The notes beneath the pieces were generated by a model. The model saw only the letters and a program-made list of their open reading frames with translations. It was not told the origin of the DNA and ran no database searches. A stretch of DNA of 64,000 bases from Prosthecobacter sp. (GTDB lineage: Bacteria > Verrucomicrobiota > Verrucomicrobiia > Verrucomicrobiales > Verrucomicrobiaceae). Both the position numbers and the translations under genes were made by a program. Of the stretch, positions 37,200 to 46,747 are shown in pieces (the first letter of the stretch is position 1; every line of letters starts with the position of its first letter). The DNA lies in NCBI GenBank assembly GCA_021733925.1, contig JAIPJY010000037.1, forward strand, positions 1-64,000, in the 5' to 3' direction.

Positions 37200-39590
37200 C
37201 TACTGAGCCTGAGGCTTGGTGCCGACCTGTGGTTTGTCCTCGGCTTTGGCCGCCGTGGTGGGCTTGTGGTCAAGCTCAAGGAGATCACGCAGGACATGGA
37301 GGGTTTCCAGTTTCACAGGCTCGATGCCGTAGGGGAACTTGGCCTGGTCATTGCCACTGTCGTCATCCTTGGAGGCCGTGCGCATGCCAGAGTTCATTTC
37401 CTTGCTGAAGGCAGACTCGGGCACCAGGTCAGGCTTGTCCACGTTGTCCAGCGTGAGGTGGTAGGTCTTGAAGCCGTTGTCTTTGATGCGCTCAGCGACA
37501 TCCTTGGCACGCTTAGCACGTTCATCGACCTGCTTGTCGCGGCGTGCTTCGGTGTCGAGGCGTTCTTTCTCACGCTCCTGCAGGTTCAAAGAGACGGTGT
37601 TGCGGTCGATCTTTTCCTTCAGGCGATTGGACTCCTCGACCACGTTTTGGAACTCAGGACTGGCGGCGACGCGGCTCTTCACACGTGCGTTGATCTCATC
37701 GATCGGGAACGCGTCTTTGCGGAAGAGGGGGTATTTACGCGGCGGGATCGTGTCGTAGGGCAGCGGATTTTCAGCGGCCGATTCACCGATGTCGAGCACG
37801 TCGCGGATCGACGGCAGCGGGATGTCGGACTCGACACCTTTGAGCTGGGTGGAACCACCGGCAATGCGGTAGAACTTCTGGATCGTCACCTTGAGGTCGC
37901 CAGCGCCTTTTTTGTCGCTGAAGAAGGGCATGTAACGCTCCACCGGGAGGATGGTCTGCACGGTGCCCTTGCCGAAGGAGGACTTGTCCCCGACGATGAG
38001 CGCACGGCGGTAGTCCTGCAGCGCTGCCGCCAAAATCTCAGAAGCAGAGGCGCTGGACTTGTTGATGAGGACGATCATGGGGCCGTCATAAACAGGCTTT
38101 TCATTTTCGCAGTCACGCCAGGTGATGCTGCCGCGCCAGTCTTTGGCCTGAACCACGGGGCCAGCGGGAATGAAGAGACCGGTCAGCTTGATGGCTTCAT
38201 CCAGGGAGCCACCGCCGTTGTCGCGCAGATCAAGCACGAGGCCGTCGATTTTTTCCTTCATCAGGCGACGCAGCAGGCGCTCCACGTCAACACTCGTGCT
38301 GACCGTGTTGTTTTCCATGTCAGCATAGAAATTGGAGAGGTTGATCCAGCCGACTTTGAGTGTCTTGCCGAGATCCGGAGGAGTGACGAGAAGTTCCGCG
38401 TTGGCGAGCTTCTCTTTGAGAGGAACTTCATCACGCACGATGGCGATGATGCGGTTGCCGGACGGATCGTCAGCAGGAACGATCTTGATGCGGACGGTGG
38501 TGTTCTTCTCACCACGGATCATGTCGACGATCTTCTGCAGCTTGAGGTACTTCACATCGACGAACTCTTCATCACCCTGAGCGACGGCGATGATGCGGTC
38601 GTTGAGCTTGAGCTCTCCCTGCTTGTCTGCCGGACCACCGACGACGATGCCCTGAATTTCTGCGCCATCTTCCTTCTGGCCGAGCAGCGCGCCGATGCCG
38701 ACGAGCTTGTGCTGCATGTGGATTTTGAAGTTGTCGCTCTCATCCGTGCTCATGTACTCGGTGTGCGGGTCATAGGCAGTGGCCAGACTGGAAAGGAAGA
38801 AGTTCACCACATCCTTGGTGTCGTTCTCGTCGATGCTCTCAAGCAGACGCTGGTAGTCCTTGAGCACGCGCTCCTTCGGTGTCAGATCCTTTTCGTCCTT
38901 CTCCTTCTTAATGTCGGCGATTTTGGGGGCGTCGGGATTCGGAACCTGAGGGGGCTCAACCTTTTGGGTTTGTGGTGTCACCTCGGCCTTGGCCGCTTCG
39001 GAAGTCTTGACCTCAGCGGCAGTCTTCTTGGCGGCAGCCTTTTCAGCCTTCTTCTTCTCATCACGCTCGCGGGTTTCATCCGCGATGCGCTCTGCGAGCA
39101 GATTGTCCTCGATGATTTCGAGCCAGAGCTTGTCCTGGGCTGCCTTGTCTTTCGGCCAGGGTGCCTTGTCGCGCTTGATCTCAATGGTGTCCTTTGAGTC
39201 GAAGGTGAACTTGTTGTTCTCCAGAGCCTTCTTGAGGAAGTCCACGCGCTCCTTCACGCGTTCCTTGTAAATGTCGTAGATCTCGATGGCGGGGCTGATG
39301 TTCCGCATCAGCACATGGTCGTCGAGGGTGGTCTCATACTTGTCCTTGAAGCCCGCGACATCCTGCTCGGTGAAGAAGATGTGCTTGAAGTCGAGCATGT
39401 TCAGGTAGTTGTGCAGCATCTCGCCGGACACCTTGTCGTCGAAGTCCTGCTTCGAGTAATGGTGGTTTTGCAGCATGTAGGCGACGTGCATGGCCACCTG
39501 GCCAAAGTTGGTCTCCGCTTGCGCCGAGGGAATAAGGAGCGCGAGGGCGGAAGCCGCAGCCGCGACGGGGGTGAGTAAAAAGCGAGTCAT
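37200..39590 (-). CDS. prc: Tail-specific (C-terminal processing) protease
   Basis: A 796-residue periplasmic S41 protease of the Prc/Tsp type. A signal peptide (1-25, ending AQA) precedes a large helical N-terminal domain with a charged Lys/Glu/Ala stretch near 190-235. A PDZ domain lies near 290-365 (KLVGIGALLGQKEDGAEIQGIVVGGPA). The protease core has the Ser-Lys dyad in SASASEI (about residue 513) and SSFGKGT (about 540). A DUF3340-like C-terminal region follows. It degrades or trims misfolded or tailed periplasmic proteins. The mog gene lies just downstream. Confidence 0.94.
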   Translation of the reverse strand: MTRFLLTPVAAAASALALLIPSAQAETNFGQVAMHVAYMLQNHHYSKQDFDDKVSGEMLHNYLNMLDFKHIFFTEQDVAGFKDKYETTLDDHVLMRNISPAIEIYDIYKERVKERVDFLKKALENNKFTFDSKDTIEIKRDKAPWPKDKAAQDKLWLEIIEDNLLAERIADETRERDEKKKAEKAAAKKTAAEVKTSEAAKAEVTPQTQKVEPPQVPNPDAPKIADIKKEKDEKDLTPKERVLKDYQRLLESIDENDTKDVVNFFLSSLATAYDPHTEYMSTDESDNFKIHMQHKLVGIGALLGQKEDGAEIQGIVVGGPADKQGELKLNDRIIAVAQGDEEFVDVKYLKLQKIVDMIRGEKNTTVRIKIVPADDPSGNRIIAIVRDEVPLKEKLANAELLVTPPDLGKTLKVGWINLSNFYADMENNTVSTSVDVERLLRRLMKEKIDGLVLDLRDNGGGSLDEAIKLTGLFIPAGPVVQAKDWRGSITWRDCENEKPVYDGPMIVLINKSSASASEILAAALQDYRRALIVGDKSSFGKGTVQTILPVERYMPFFSDKKGAGDLKVTIQKFYRIAGGSTQLKGVESDIPLPSIRDVLDIGESAAENPLPYDTIPPRKYPLFRKDAFPIDEINARVKSRVAASPEFQNVVEESNRLKEKIDRNTVSLNLQEREKERLDTEARRDKQVDERAKRAKDVAERIKDNGFKTYHLTLDNVDKPDLVPESAFSKEMNSGMRTASKDDDSGNDQAKFPYGIEPVKLETLHVLRDLLELDHKPTTAAKAEDKPQVGTKPQAQ

Positions 39591-39664
39591 GGTGGGGGTC
39601 GTCCAGATCTATAACGAACCTCGCGGTGCGTTTTGCGTTCAGATTTTGCCTTTTCTAAGTTGAA

Positions 39665-40314
39665 ATGTCCACCTCTTTCCCGTCTTTCGCCTTCTCCATG
39701 CCTGAAATCTCCACCTACACCGGCGGTATCGCCGCCACAAACGGCTATCTGCTCACCCTGCCCGGCGGCACCCTTCTGGTGGATGCGCCGGATGGCATTG
39801 CCGCGTGGCTCAAGAAGCAAAACGTGAAGGTGGACGTCCTCTTCCTCACCCACCAGCACTTTGACCACGTCCTGGATGCCGCCGCAGTGAAAGCCGAGTA
39901 CGGCTGCCGGGTTTACTCCTTCGCACCCTTCTCGCGCGAGCTGACGCTGGAGATCCTCTACGGTGCCGTGACGGGCAGCCCCTTCTCAGTCCCCCCATTT
40001 GCGGTGGATGAAGTTCTCGAAGGACAAAGCCAGATCGAAGTCCTCGGCGAAGCTTGGAAGCTCTACCACGTGCCCGGCCATTCGCCGGACAGCCTCTGCT
40101 TCCACCTCCCTTCGCAAAATCTGCTCTTCGGCGGCGATGTCCTCTTTTTGGACAGCGTCGGCCGCACCGACTTCCCCAACGGCGGCCCCGAGCTGTTGCT
40201 CAGCGGCATTATCAAAAAGCTCTTCGTCCTGCCTGATGCCACCCGCGTATTCCCCGGCCATGGCGACGACACCACCATTGGCCGTGAGAAGCTTGAAAAC
40301 CCCTACCTCACCTG

Positions 40315-40315
<1 letters not shown>
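39665..40315 (+). CDS. Metallo-beta-lactamase-fold hydrolase, glyoxalase II-like
   Basis: A 216-residue MBL-fold enzyme. The metal motif H63-x-H65-x-D67-H68 (THQHFDHV) is intact, with further ligands in VPGHSPDSL, FGGDVLFLDSVGRTDFPNG and VFPGHGDDTTIG. This is the typical order for glyoxalase II-like and persulfide-dioxygenase-like hydrolases, but without a rhodanese or typical glyoxalase C-terminal domain, so the substrate is open. An internal ATG 11 codons in (MPEISTYTGG) is an alternative start. It overlaps rlmN by one base (TGATG). Confidence 0.9.
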
Positions 40316-41385
<1,070 letters not shown>

Positions 41386-41386
41386 G

Positions 41387-41416
41387 AAAGTACTCCCGAG
41401 CTTTAGCTCGTTCTGG
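41387..41416. repeat. Half-element of the GAGCTTTAGCTC repeat family
   Basis: AAAGTACTcccGAGCTTTAGCTC followed by ttctgg directly after the rlmN stop. The same words recur at 45561-45638 and 63554-63666, where the second palindromic arm is also present. Here only one half remains. Confidence 0.55.
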
Positions 41417-41541
41417 ACGCCCCCTCGACCTCATCCTCCGCAGTACGACCGAGAATGAATCCGCGTGCATTGGATGAACCCCAGGTGAACCCCACGTGAA
41501 TTCATCTTCATAAATCGACCGCTACTTGCCGTAACGGCGGA

Positions 41542-42216
41542 ATGAGGCGTATCGTTGCGCCAGCCATGTCCAATCGCGTCTTTCTGCTGAATCTCCTCGC
41601 CTGCCTGTGGTGTGGCATCATGCTGAACCTGCGCTGTCACCTCGCCGGACACAATTACTACGCCTTCTTGCTGTGGAATCTCTTTTTGGCCGCCATCCCG
41701 CTCGGCCTCAGCCTTGGCCTGCGCCAGGTCAATCGCTTCGTGCTGGCGCTGCCGTTGCTGGCCGTCTGGCTGCTGTTCTTTCCCAATGCTCCCTACGTCC
41801 TCACCGACCTGATGCATCTCAAGGAGCACAACGCCCATGTCCCCATGTGGCTCGATCTCCTCATGCTGCTCTCGTTTGCCTTCGTCTCGCTCTGGTTCGG
41901 CTTTCAGTCCCTGCACATCGTTCAGCATTGGTTTGTGAGGAAATTTTCCCACCCCACCGCCTGGTGTGTCACCGTGGGCACGCTCGGCCTGAGCGGCTTC
42001 GGCGTTTACCTCGGCCGCTTTGACCGCTGGAACAGCTGGGACCTCCTGCACCGGCCCGTTTCCCTGCTCAGCCGCATCGCCTCCTACGTTCTCGATCCCC
42101 TCGCCCACACCCGTACCTGGGGCTTCACCCTTGGCTTCGGCACCCTGCTCATCTTCGCCTATCTCTTCTGGTTTTCGGCCGTGCCAACGGCACAGGACAG
42201 TCGTAAGATCGACTAG
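41542..42216 (+). CDS. DUF1361 membrane protein
   Basis: A 224-residue polytopic membrane protein with about seven hydrophobic segments. The PNAPYVLTDLMHLKEH segment, with its FPNAPY motif, is the hallmark of DUF1361, and GVYLGRFDRWNSWDLLHRP is the second conserved stretch. Function is unknown. A second in-frame ATG at 41566 could be the true start. It is followed after 2 bases by a DCC-family gene starting with GTG, so the two are probably co-transcribed with nadE. Confidence 0.88.
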   Translation: MRRIVAPAMSNRVFLLNLLACLWCGIMLNLRCHLAGHNYYAFLLWNLFLAAIPLGLSLGLRQVNRFVLALPLLAVWLLFFPNAPYVLTDLMHLKEHNAHVPMWLDLLMLLSFAFVSLWFGFQSLHIVQHWFVRKFSHPTAWCVTVGTLGLSGFGVYLGRFDRWNSWDLLHRPVSLLSRIASYVLDPLAHTRTWGFTLGFGTLLIFAYLFWFSAVPTAQDSRKID

Positions 42217-42218
42217 CC

Positions 42219-42671
42219 GTGCCCCACTACGATCCCAGCCGCGACCATCTGCTTCTCTTCGATGGCATCTGCCATCTCTGCGATGCTGGCGTGCGTTTCA
42301 TTGTGAAGCGTGATCCAGCGGGCAAGATCAAATTCGCGCCGATCCAAAGCCCCCTGGGCAGCCAGCTCTACACGCAGCACGGCCTCGATCCCGCAGCGCC
42401 CAACACCATGCTTTTCATCACCCCGCGCGGCGCATTCAAAGCCAGCGACGCCGCCCTCGAAATCGCCCGCACGCTCGGCGGAGTTTGGAAGATCGCCCTC
42501 GTATTCAAACCCCTGCCCCGTGCCCTGCGCGATGCCGTTTACTACTTCATCGCCCGCAACCGCTACCGCTGGTTCGGCAAGGATGAGTCCTGCATGATGC
42601 CCACGCCAGAGCTGAAGGTACGCATGCTGGAATCATACGATGGGCGCCTGCGCAACACCCGGCCCCCATGA
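42219..42671 (+). CDS. DUF393 (DCC family) thiol-disulfide protein
   Basis: A 150-residue DCC-family protein with a GTG start. The DGICHLCDAGVRFIVKRD segment has the family's conserved DGxCxLC motif. PIQSPLGSQL and the C-terminal YYFIARNRYRWFGKDESC complete the pattern. It resembles thioredoxin-fold proteins of unknown redox role. Its TGA overlaps the ATG of nadE (ATGA at 42668-42671). Confidence 0.88.
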   Translation: MPHYDPSRDHLLLFDGICHLCDAGVRFIVKRDPAGKIKFAPIQSPLGSQLYTQHGLDPAAPNTMLFITPRGAFKASDAALEIARTLGGVWKIALVFKPLPRALRDAVYYFIARNRYRWFGKDESCMMPTPELKVRMLESYDGRLRNTRPP

Positions 42672-44665
42672 ACTTACTCCTCGCGCACCCCAAACCCTGC
42701 GTGCTAGGTTCCCCCATGCCTCAAGCATCCCCCACTCCGACCTCCACCCGCGAACGACTTGGCTTTGTGCGTGTCGCCGCCGTGTCCCCGGAACTGGTGC
42801 TCGGAGACGTGGCGAAGAATATCGCAATCCTCGCCCGTGAAGCACGCACTCTGGCACAGCGCGGCAGCCGGCTGGTGGTGTTCCCGGAGCTGAGTCTCAC
42901 CGGCTACTCCTGCGCGGATCTGTTTCACACCACCGCCCTGCTTGATGCGAGCGTGAAAGGCCTGGCCGAACTGGTGCAAGAAACAAAAGATCTGCCCTGC
43001 GTGATCGTCGTGGGTCTCCCGCTGCGAGTTCAAGACCGCCTCTACAACATGGCGGCGGTGCTGGCCAAGGGCCGCCTGCTCGGACTGGTGCCGAAGACCT
43101 TCCTGCCGAACTCCTCGGAGTTCTACGAGCGCCGCTGGTTCTCTCCCTCGCACACGCTGAACATTTCAACGCTGCGCCTGAACGACCAGGATGTCGCTAT
43201 CGGAGCGGAGCTGCTGTTTGAAGTGCTCGATGTGCCGGGTTTCGTGCTCGGTGTGGAGATTTGCGAAGACTTGTGGACGGTGATTCCGCCATCCTGCCAT
43301 CTCTCGCTCGCCGGAGCCACGCTGCTGGCCAATCCATCGGCCAGCACGGAAGTCCTCGGCAAGGCCCCTTATCGCCGTCATCTCGTGGCGCAGCAGGCAG
43401 CACGCTGTCTGGCAGCCTATGTGTATGCCGGAGCAGGCCCAGGTGAATCGACCACGGATGTGGTTTATTCGGGACACTGCATGGTGGCCGAAAACGGCAT
43501 CCTCCTCGGTGAAACCGAACGCTTCTCGTTCGAGACGCGCGCCGTGGTCACGGATGTCGATCTGCACCATCTGTCCCATGACCGCCTGAAGAGTTCCGCC
43601 TTCCGTGATGAGGCCGGCAGCATCGGCTTCCGCCGCGTCGCCTTCAGTCTTGGCGCTGCCCTCGGTGGCGCTGACAACCTGCTGCGCTCCATTTCCGCGC
43701 ATCCTTTTGTGCCCTCGGCCAAAGTAGATCGTGCGGCGGTGTGCGAGGAAATTTTCGCCATTCAGGCCACGGGCCTCGCCCGCCGAATGAAGCAAGCACG
43801 CGCCAAGACCGCCGTGCTCGGTCTCTCCGGTGGGCTCGATTCCACCCTCGCCCTGCTGGTGATGCTGGAGGCCTTGAAACGTGCGGGCATGCCGTTGACC
43901 GCCGCGCTGACGGTCACGATGCCGGGATTCGGCACCACCTCGCGCACGAAGGGCAATTCCGAAAAACTCGCCGAGGCTCTGAACATCGAACTGCGCACCA
44001 TTTCCATCAATGACGCCGTGCATCAGCACTTCGCCGACATCGGTCATTCGGCAACTCAGCACGACGCGACTTACGAAAACTCGCAGGCCCGCGAGCGCAC
44101 GCAGATCCTCATGGACCTCGCCAACAAGACCGGCGGCATCGTCGTCGGCACGGGCGATCTCTCCGAAGCCGCGCTGGGCTGGTGCACCTTCAATGGCGAC
44201 CACATGTCCATGTATCACGTGAACTCCGGCGTGCCTAAGACGCTCGTGCGCTACCTCATCGAGTGGTGCGCCGCCGGCCCCTTTGCCGACAAAGCGGGTG
44301 CCATCCTGCTGGACATCGCCGACACGCCGATCACTCCCGAACTGCTGCCACTCGCGGCGGATGAATCGCTGCAGCAGAAGACCGAGGACACCATCGGGCC
44401 GTATGAGTTGCATGACTTCTTCCTCTTTCACTTCGTGCGGCATGGCTGCAATGCCGAAAAAATCCGCTGGCTGGCTGCGCAGGCTTTTGCGGGCAAATAC
44501 GATGATGAAACCATCGCCAAATGGCTCGCGCTCTTCTTCAAACGCTTCGCCCAAAACCAGTTCAAGCGTTCCAGCGTACCCGACGGCCCCAAGGTCGGCT
44601 CCGTCGCCCTCTCCCCGCGTGGCGACTGGCGCATGCCGAGCGATTATGCCGGTGATCTGGGGTGA
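42668..44665 (+). CDS. nadE: Glutamine-dependent NAD synthetase
   Basis: A 665-residue two-domain NAD synthetase. The N-terminal nitrilase/glutaminase domain shows the Glu in VVFPELSLTGYSCADLF, Lys near LVPKTFLPNSSEF, and the nucleophile Cys in GVEICEDLW. The C-terminal synthetase has the SGGLDS PP-loop (VLGLSGGLDSTLALL) and the 'VVGTGDLSEAALGW' and 'CTFNGDHMSMYHVNSGVPKT' segments. Length matches the bacterial long form. The overlap with the DCC gene supports the start at 42668, though an ATG at 42716 is possible. It makes NAD from nicotinic acid adenine dinucleotide. Confidence 0.96.
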   Translation: MNLLLAHPKPCVLGSPMPQASPTPTSTRERLGFVRVAAVSPELVLGDVAKNIAILAREARTLAQRGSRLVVFPELSLTGYSCADLFHTTALLDASVKGLAELVQETKDLPCVIVVGLPLRVQDRLYNMAAVLAKGRLLGLVPKTFLPNSSEFYERRWFSPSHTLNISTLRLNDQDVAIGAELLFEVLDVPGFVLGVEICEDLWTVIPPSCHLSLAGATLLANPSASTEVLGKAPYRRHLVAQQAARCLAAYVYAGAGPGESTTDVVYSGHCMVAENGILLGETERFSFETRAVVTDVDLHHLSHDRLKSSAFRDEAGSIGFRRVAFSLGAALGGADNLLRSISAHPFVPSAKVDRAAVCEEIFAIQATGLARRMKQARAKTAVLGLSGGLDSTLALLVMLEALKRAGMPLTAALTVTMPGFGTTSRTKGNSEKLAEALNIELRTISINDAVHQHFADIGHSATQHDATYENSQARERTQILMDLANKTGGIVVGTGDLSEAALGWCTFNGDHMSMYHVNSGVPKTLVRYLIEWCAAGPFADKAGAILLDIADTPITPELLPLAADESLQQKTEDTIGPYELHDFFLFHFVRHGCNAEKIRWLAAQAFAGKYDDETIAKWLALFFKRFAQNQFKRSSVPDGPKVGSVALSPRGDWRMPSDYAGDLG

Positions 44666-44679
44666 AAAAAGCAACTAAC

Positions 44680-44769
44680 GAACCACTAATACCCACTAAT
44701 CAGGCACTAATAATTCTGGTTCAGACATTAGTGTTCCATTAGTGCCCATTAGTGCCCATTAGTGGTTCA
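44680..44769. repeat. CACTAAT inverted repeat
   Basis: GAACCACTAATACCCACTAAT at the left pairs imperfectly with repeated ATTAGTGCCC units ending ATTAGTGGTTC at the right. Three near-identical CATTAGTGCC copies are in the right half. It sits between nadE and the binding-protein gene and would form a long hairpin in RNA. Confidence 0.6.
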
Positions 44770-44783
44770 AAAATCTGTCTCTC

Positions 44784-45560
44784 ATGAAGCATCTCATCTC
44801 TCTCCTCGTTCTGTTCACGCTCTGCGCCTGTTCGCGCAGCAACAAGCTCATCATCGGCACCGATGCAACTTACCCGCCGTTTGAGTTCGTCGATGAAAAA
44901 GGTCAGATCACCGGCGTGGACATCGAGGTGGGACGCGAGATCGGCAAGGCGCTCGGTCGCGAGGTGGAGTTCCGCAACATCAACTTCGACGGCCTCATCA
45001 CCGCACTGCGCACGGGTTCCATCGACCTCGTCATCTCGGCGTTGTCTGTCAACCCGGAGCGAAGTCAATCCATCGACTTTTCCGATCCGTATGTGAAGAC
45101 CGGGCTGTCAATTTTGGCCGCCAAAGACTCCACCGTTCAGAGCGCCGCCGATTTGAAGACACCGGGGCGCAAGATCGTTGTACGCCTTGGCACCACGGGA
45201 GAAAGCTGGGCGCGGGCAAACCTCAAGGATGCCAAGATCATCGCCCTGGATGCGGATGTGTCCTGCGTCATGGAAGTGGTGAACGCGAGCGTCGATGCAT
45301 GGATCTACGATCAGGTCTCCGTCATGAACCATCACGCCAAGCATCCCGAAAAAACGCGCGCCCTGCTCGCACCGCTGCGTGAGGAAGTCTGGGCCGTGGG
45401 CCTGAAGAAGGGCAATGAGGAACTGAAGAACAAGGTCAACGAAGTCCTCGCCCGCATGCGCAAGGACGGCAGTTTCACCAAACTGGCCGAACGCTACATG
45501 GCCAAGGAGCAAGCCATGATGACGGCACAGGGCCTGCCCTTAGTGTTTGAGCTGAAGTGA
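44784..45560 (+). CDS. Amino-acid ABC transporter substrate-binding lipoprotein
   Basis: A 258-residue family 3 (SBP_bac_3) binding protein. The lipoprotein signal ends LCAC with acylation Cys16. The mature part starts NKLIIGTDATYPPFEFVDEKGQITGVDIEVGREIGKAL, the family signature, and includes 'DLVISALSVNPERSQSIDFSDPY' and 'VVRLGTTGE'. It binds a polar or basic amino acid or similar metabolite. The permease and ATPase are not adjacent, so it either serves a system encoded elsewhere or is an orphan. Confidence 0.92.
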   Translation: MKHLISLLVLFTLCACSRSNKLIIGTDATYPPFEFVDEKGQITGVDIEVGREIGKALGREVEFRNINFDGLITALRTGSIDLVISALSVNPERSQSIDFSDPYVKTGLSILAAKDSTVQSAADLKTPGRKIVVRLGTTGESWARANLKDAKIIALDADVSCVMEVVNASVDAWIYDQVSVMNHHAKHPEKTRALLAPLREEVWAVGLKKGNEELKNKVNEVLARMRKDGSFTKLAERYMAKEQAMMTAQGLPLVFELK

Positions 45561-45638
45561 AAAAGTACTCGTGAGCTTTAGCTCACTCTGGAGAACGTGC
45601 GAGGTTTCCAATGCGAGCTAAAGCCCGCGAGTACTTTG
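45561..45638. repeat. Paired GAGCTTTAGCTC/AGTACT palindrome
   Basis: AAAAGTACTcgtGAGCTTTAGCTC-actctgg at the left faces GCGAGCTAAAGCccGCGAGTACTTT at the right. The two halves are inverted copies about 30 bases apart, directly between the binding-protein and ThuA genes. Related copies are at 41387 and 63554. Confidence 0.65.
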
Positions 45639-45646
45639 CGCCACAG

Positions 45647-46645
45647 TTACTTCGCCAGTTCGAAGCCCTCCGGCTTCAGTCCCTTCTGGAATTCGCCGAA
45701 ACCATACATCGTGGGCTTGTATTCACCGATGATGCTCACATCCGCCTTCTCCGGCACGTCCTGCCCGAGGCCCCAGAAGACACCGTTCACGACGAGACGG
45801 CGCAGTCCTTCGTTGGTGAGGTCGGTGGCGGCTCCCATGGTGGTGGCGAGGATTTTGTTCTCGGTTCCGGCATCGTTCTTCACCACGCGCAGCCAGGCCA
45901 CCGGCATCATGGGCGTGTTCACATCCTGTTCGACCTTGCCTGCGGTGGCCTTCGTGTAGCTGGCCGGTGGTGTGTCGGCAGTCATGCCTTGCAGAATCTG
46001 ACCCCGCACCAGAATGACAGCGTCGGCAGGCGGAGCGGCTTCATAAACGTCCGTGTTGGCGAAGAGATCGCTCACGCCGCGCAGCACGGGGTGATTGGCA
46101 TTCGCGGCTTCGATGATGCCCTTGGTGGCTTCAAACTTATGCTTGCCCCAGTGGCTGACCCAGGTCTCACCGAGGAATTTTTTGCCCCAGCCGCCCGTGG
46201 CGTTGTTCCAGTTCCACGCGGCAAAGGGGCTGTCCTTGGCATAGCCGCTGAAGGCATGAGTGCTGGTGCGCAGAGCGATGATCGGCACGCCACGATTCAC
46301 AGCAGCCTCGAACTTCTTGGTGGTGGCCTCATCCCAGTGGCGGAAGCGCAGCAGCATGACGATGGCATCGGCGGAATCCAGCGCCTCAGGATGGCTCAGG
46401 CTGGCGCCGTTGGTGGGAACGATCGTGCCATCGGCACCGAGGCTGAAGAGCACCGTGCATTTGAAGCCGTGATGCTGACTGAGGATCTTGCCGAGCATGG
46501 GCATGGACTCTTCACTGCGATACTCCTCGTCGCCTGAAAGGAGCACGATGTGCTTTCCATTGGCCTTACCGGCGGGTTCATACACAACGTGGTCGGAGGC
46601 CATCAGGCCGGACGCGGCAAGCAAAGAGAGGAAAAACTGTTTCAT
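45647..46645 (-). CDS. ThuA-domain protein, exported
   Basis: A 332-residue exported ThuA/DUF1080-type protein. A signal peptide (1-16) precedes KHIVLLSGDEEYRSEESMPMLGKILSQHHGFKCTVLF, the GATase1-like ThuA fold. 'ADAIVMLLRFRHWDEATTKKFEAAV' and 'PIIALRTSTHAFSGY' are typical of the family. ThuA-type proteins with signal peptides are widespread in Verrucomicrobia and are linked to sugar catabolism. Substrate unknown. It is transcribed on the opposite strand to the neighbouring binding-protein gene. Confidence 0.9.
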   Translation of the reverse strand: MKQFFLSLLAASGLMASDHVVYEPAGKANGKHIVLLSGDEEYRSEESMPMLGKILSQHHGFKCTVLFSLGADGTIVPTNGASLSHPEALDSADAIVMLLRFRHWDEATTKKFEAAVNRGVPIIALRTSTHAFSGYAKDSPFAAWNWNNATGGWGKKFLGETWVSHWGKHKFEATKGIIEAANANHPVLRGVSDLFANTDVYEAAPPADAVILVRGQILQGMTADTPPASYTKATAGKVEQDVNTPMMPVAWLRVVKNDAGTENKILATTMGAATDLTNEGLRRLVVNGVFWGLGQDVPEKADVSIIGEYKPTMYGFGEFQKGLKPEGFELAK

Positions 46646-46747
46646 TTGGGTTGGTGGGAACTGGCGAAGGATGAGACATACGTCAAAATAACGCCAGCCA
46701 TTTCCTTTGCCGCACGACAGACGTAAAAAGACGCGGCCCCCACCCCC

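Noticed and set aside
43166-44674. A 502-residue minus-strand frame opposite nadE
   Set aside because: nadE has complete catalytic motifs; the antisense frame does not resemble any protein.
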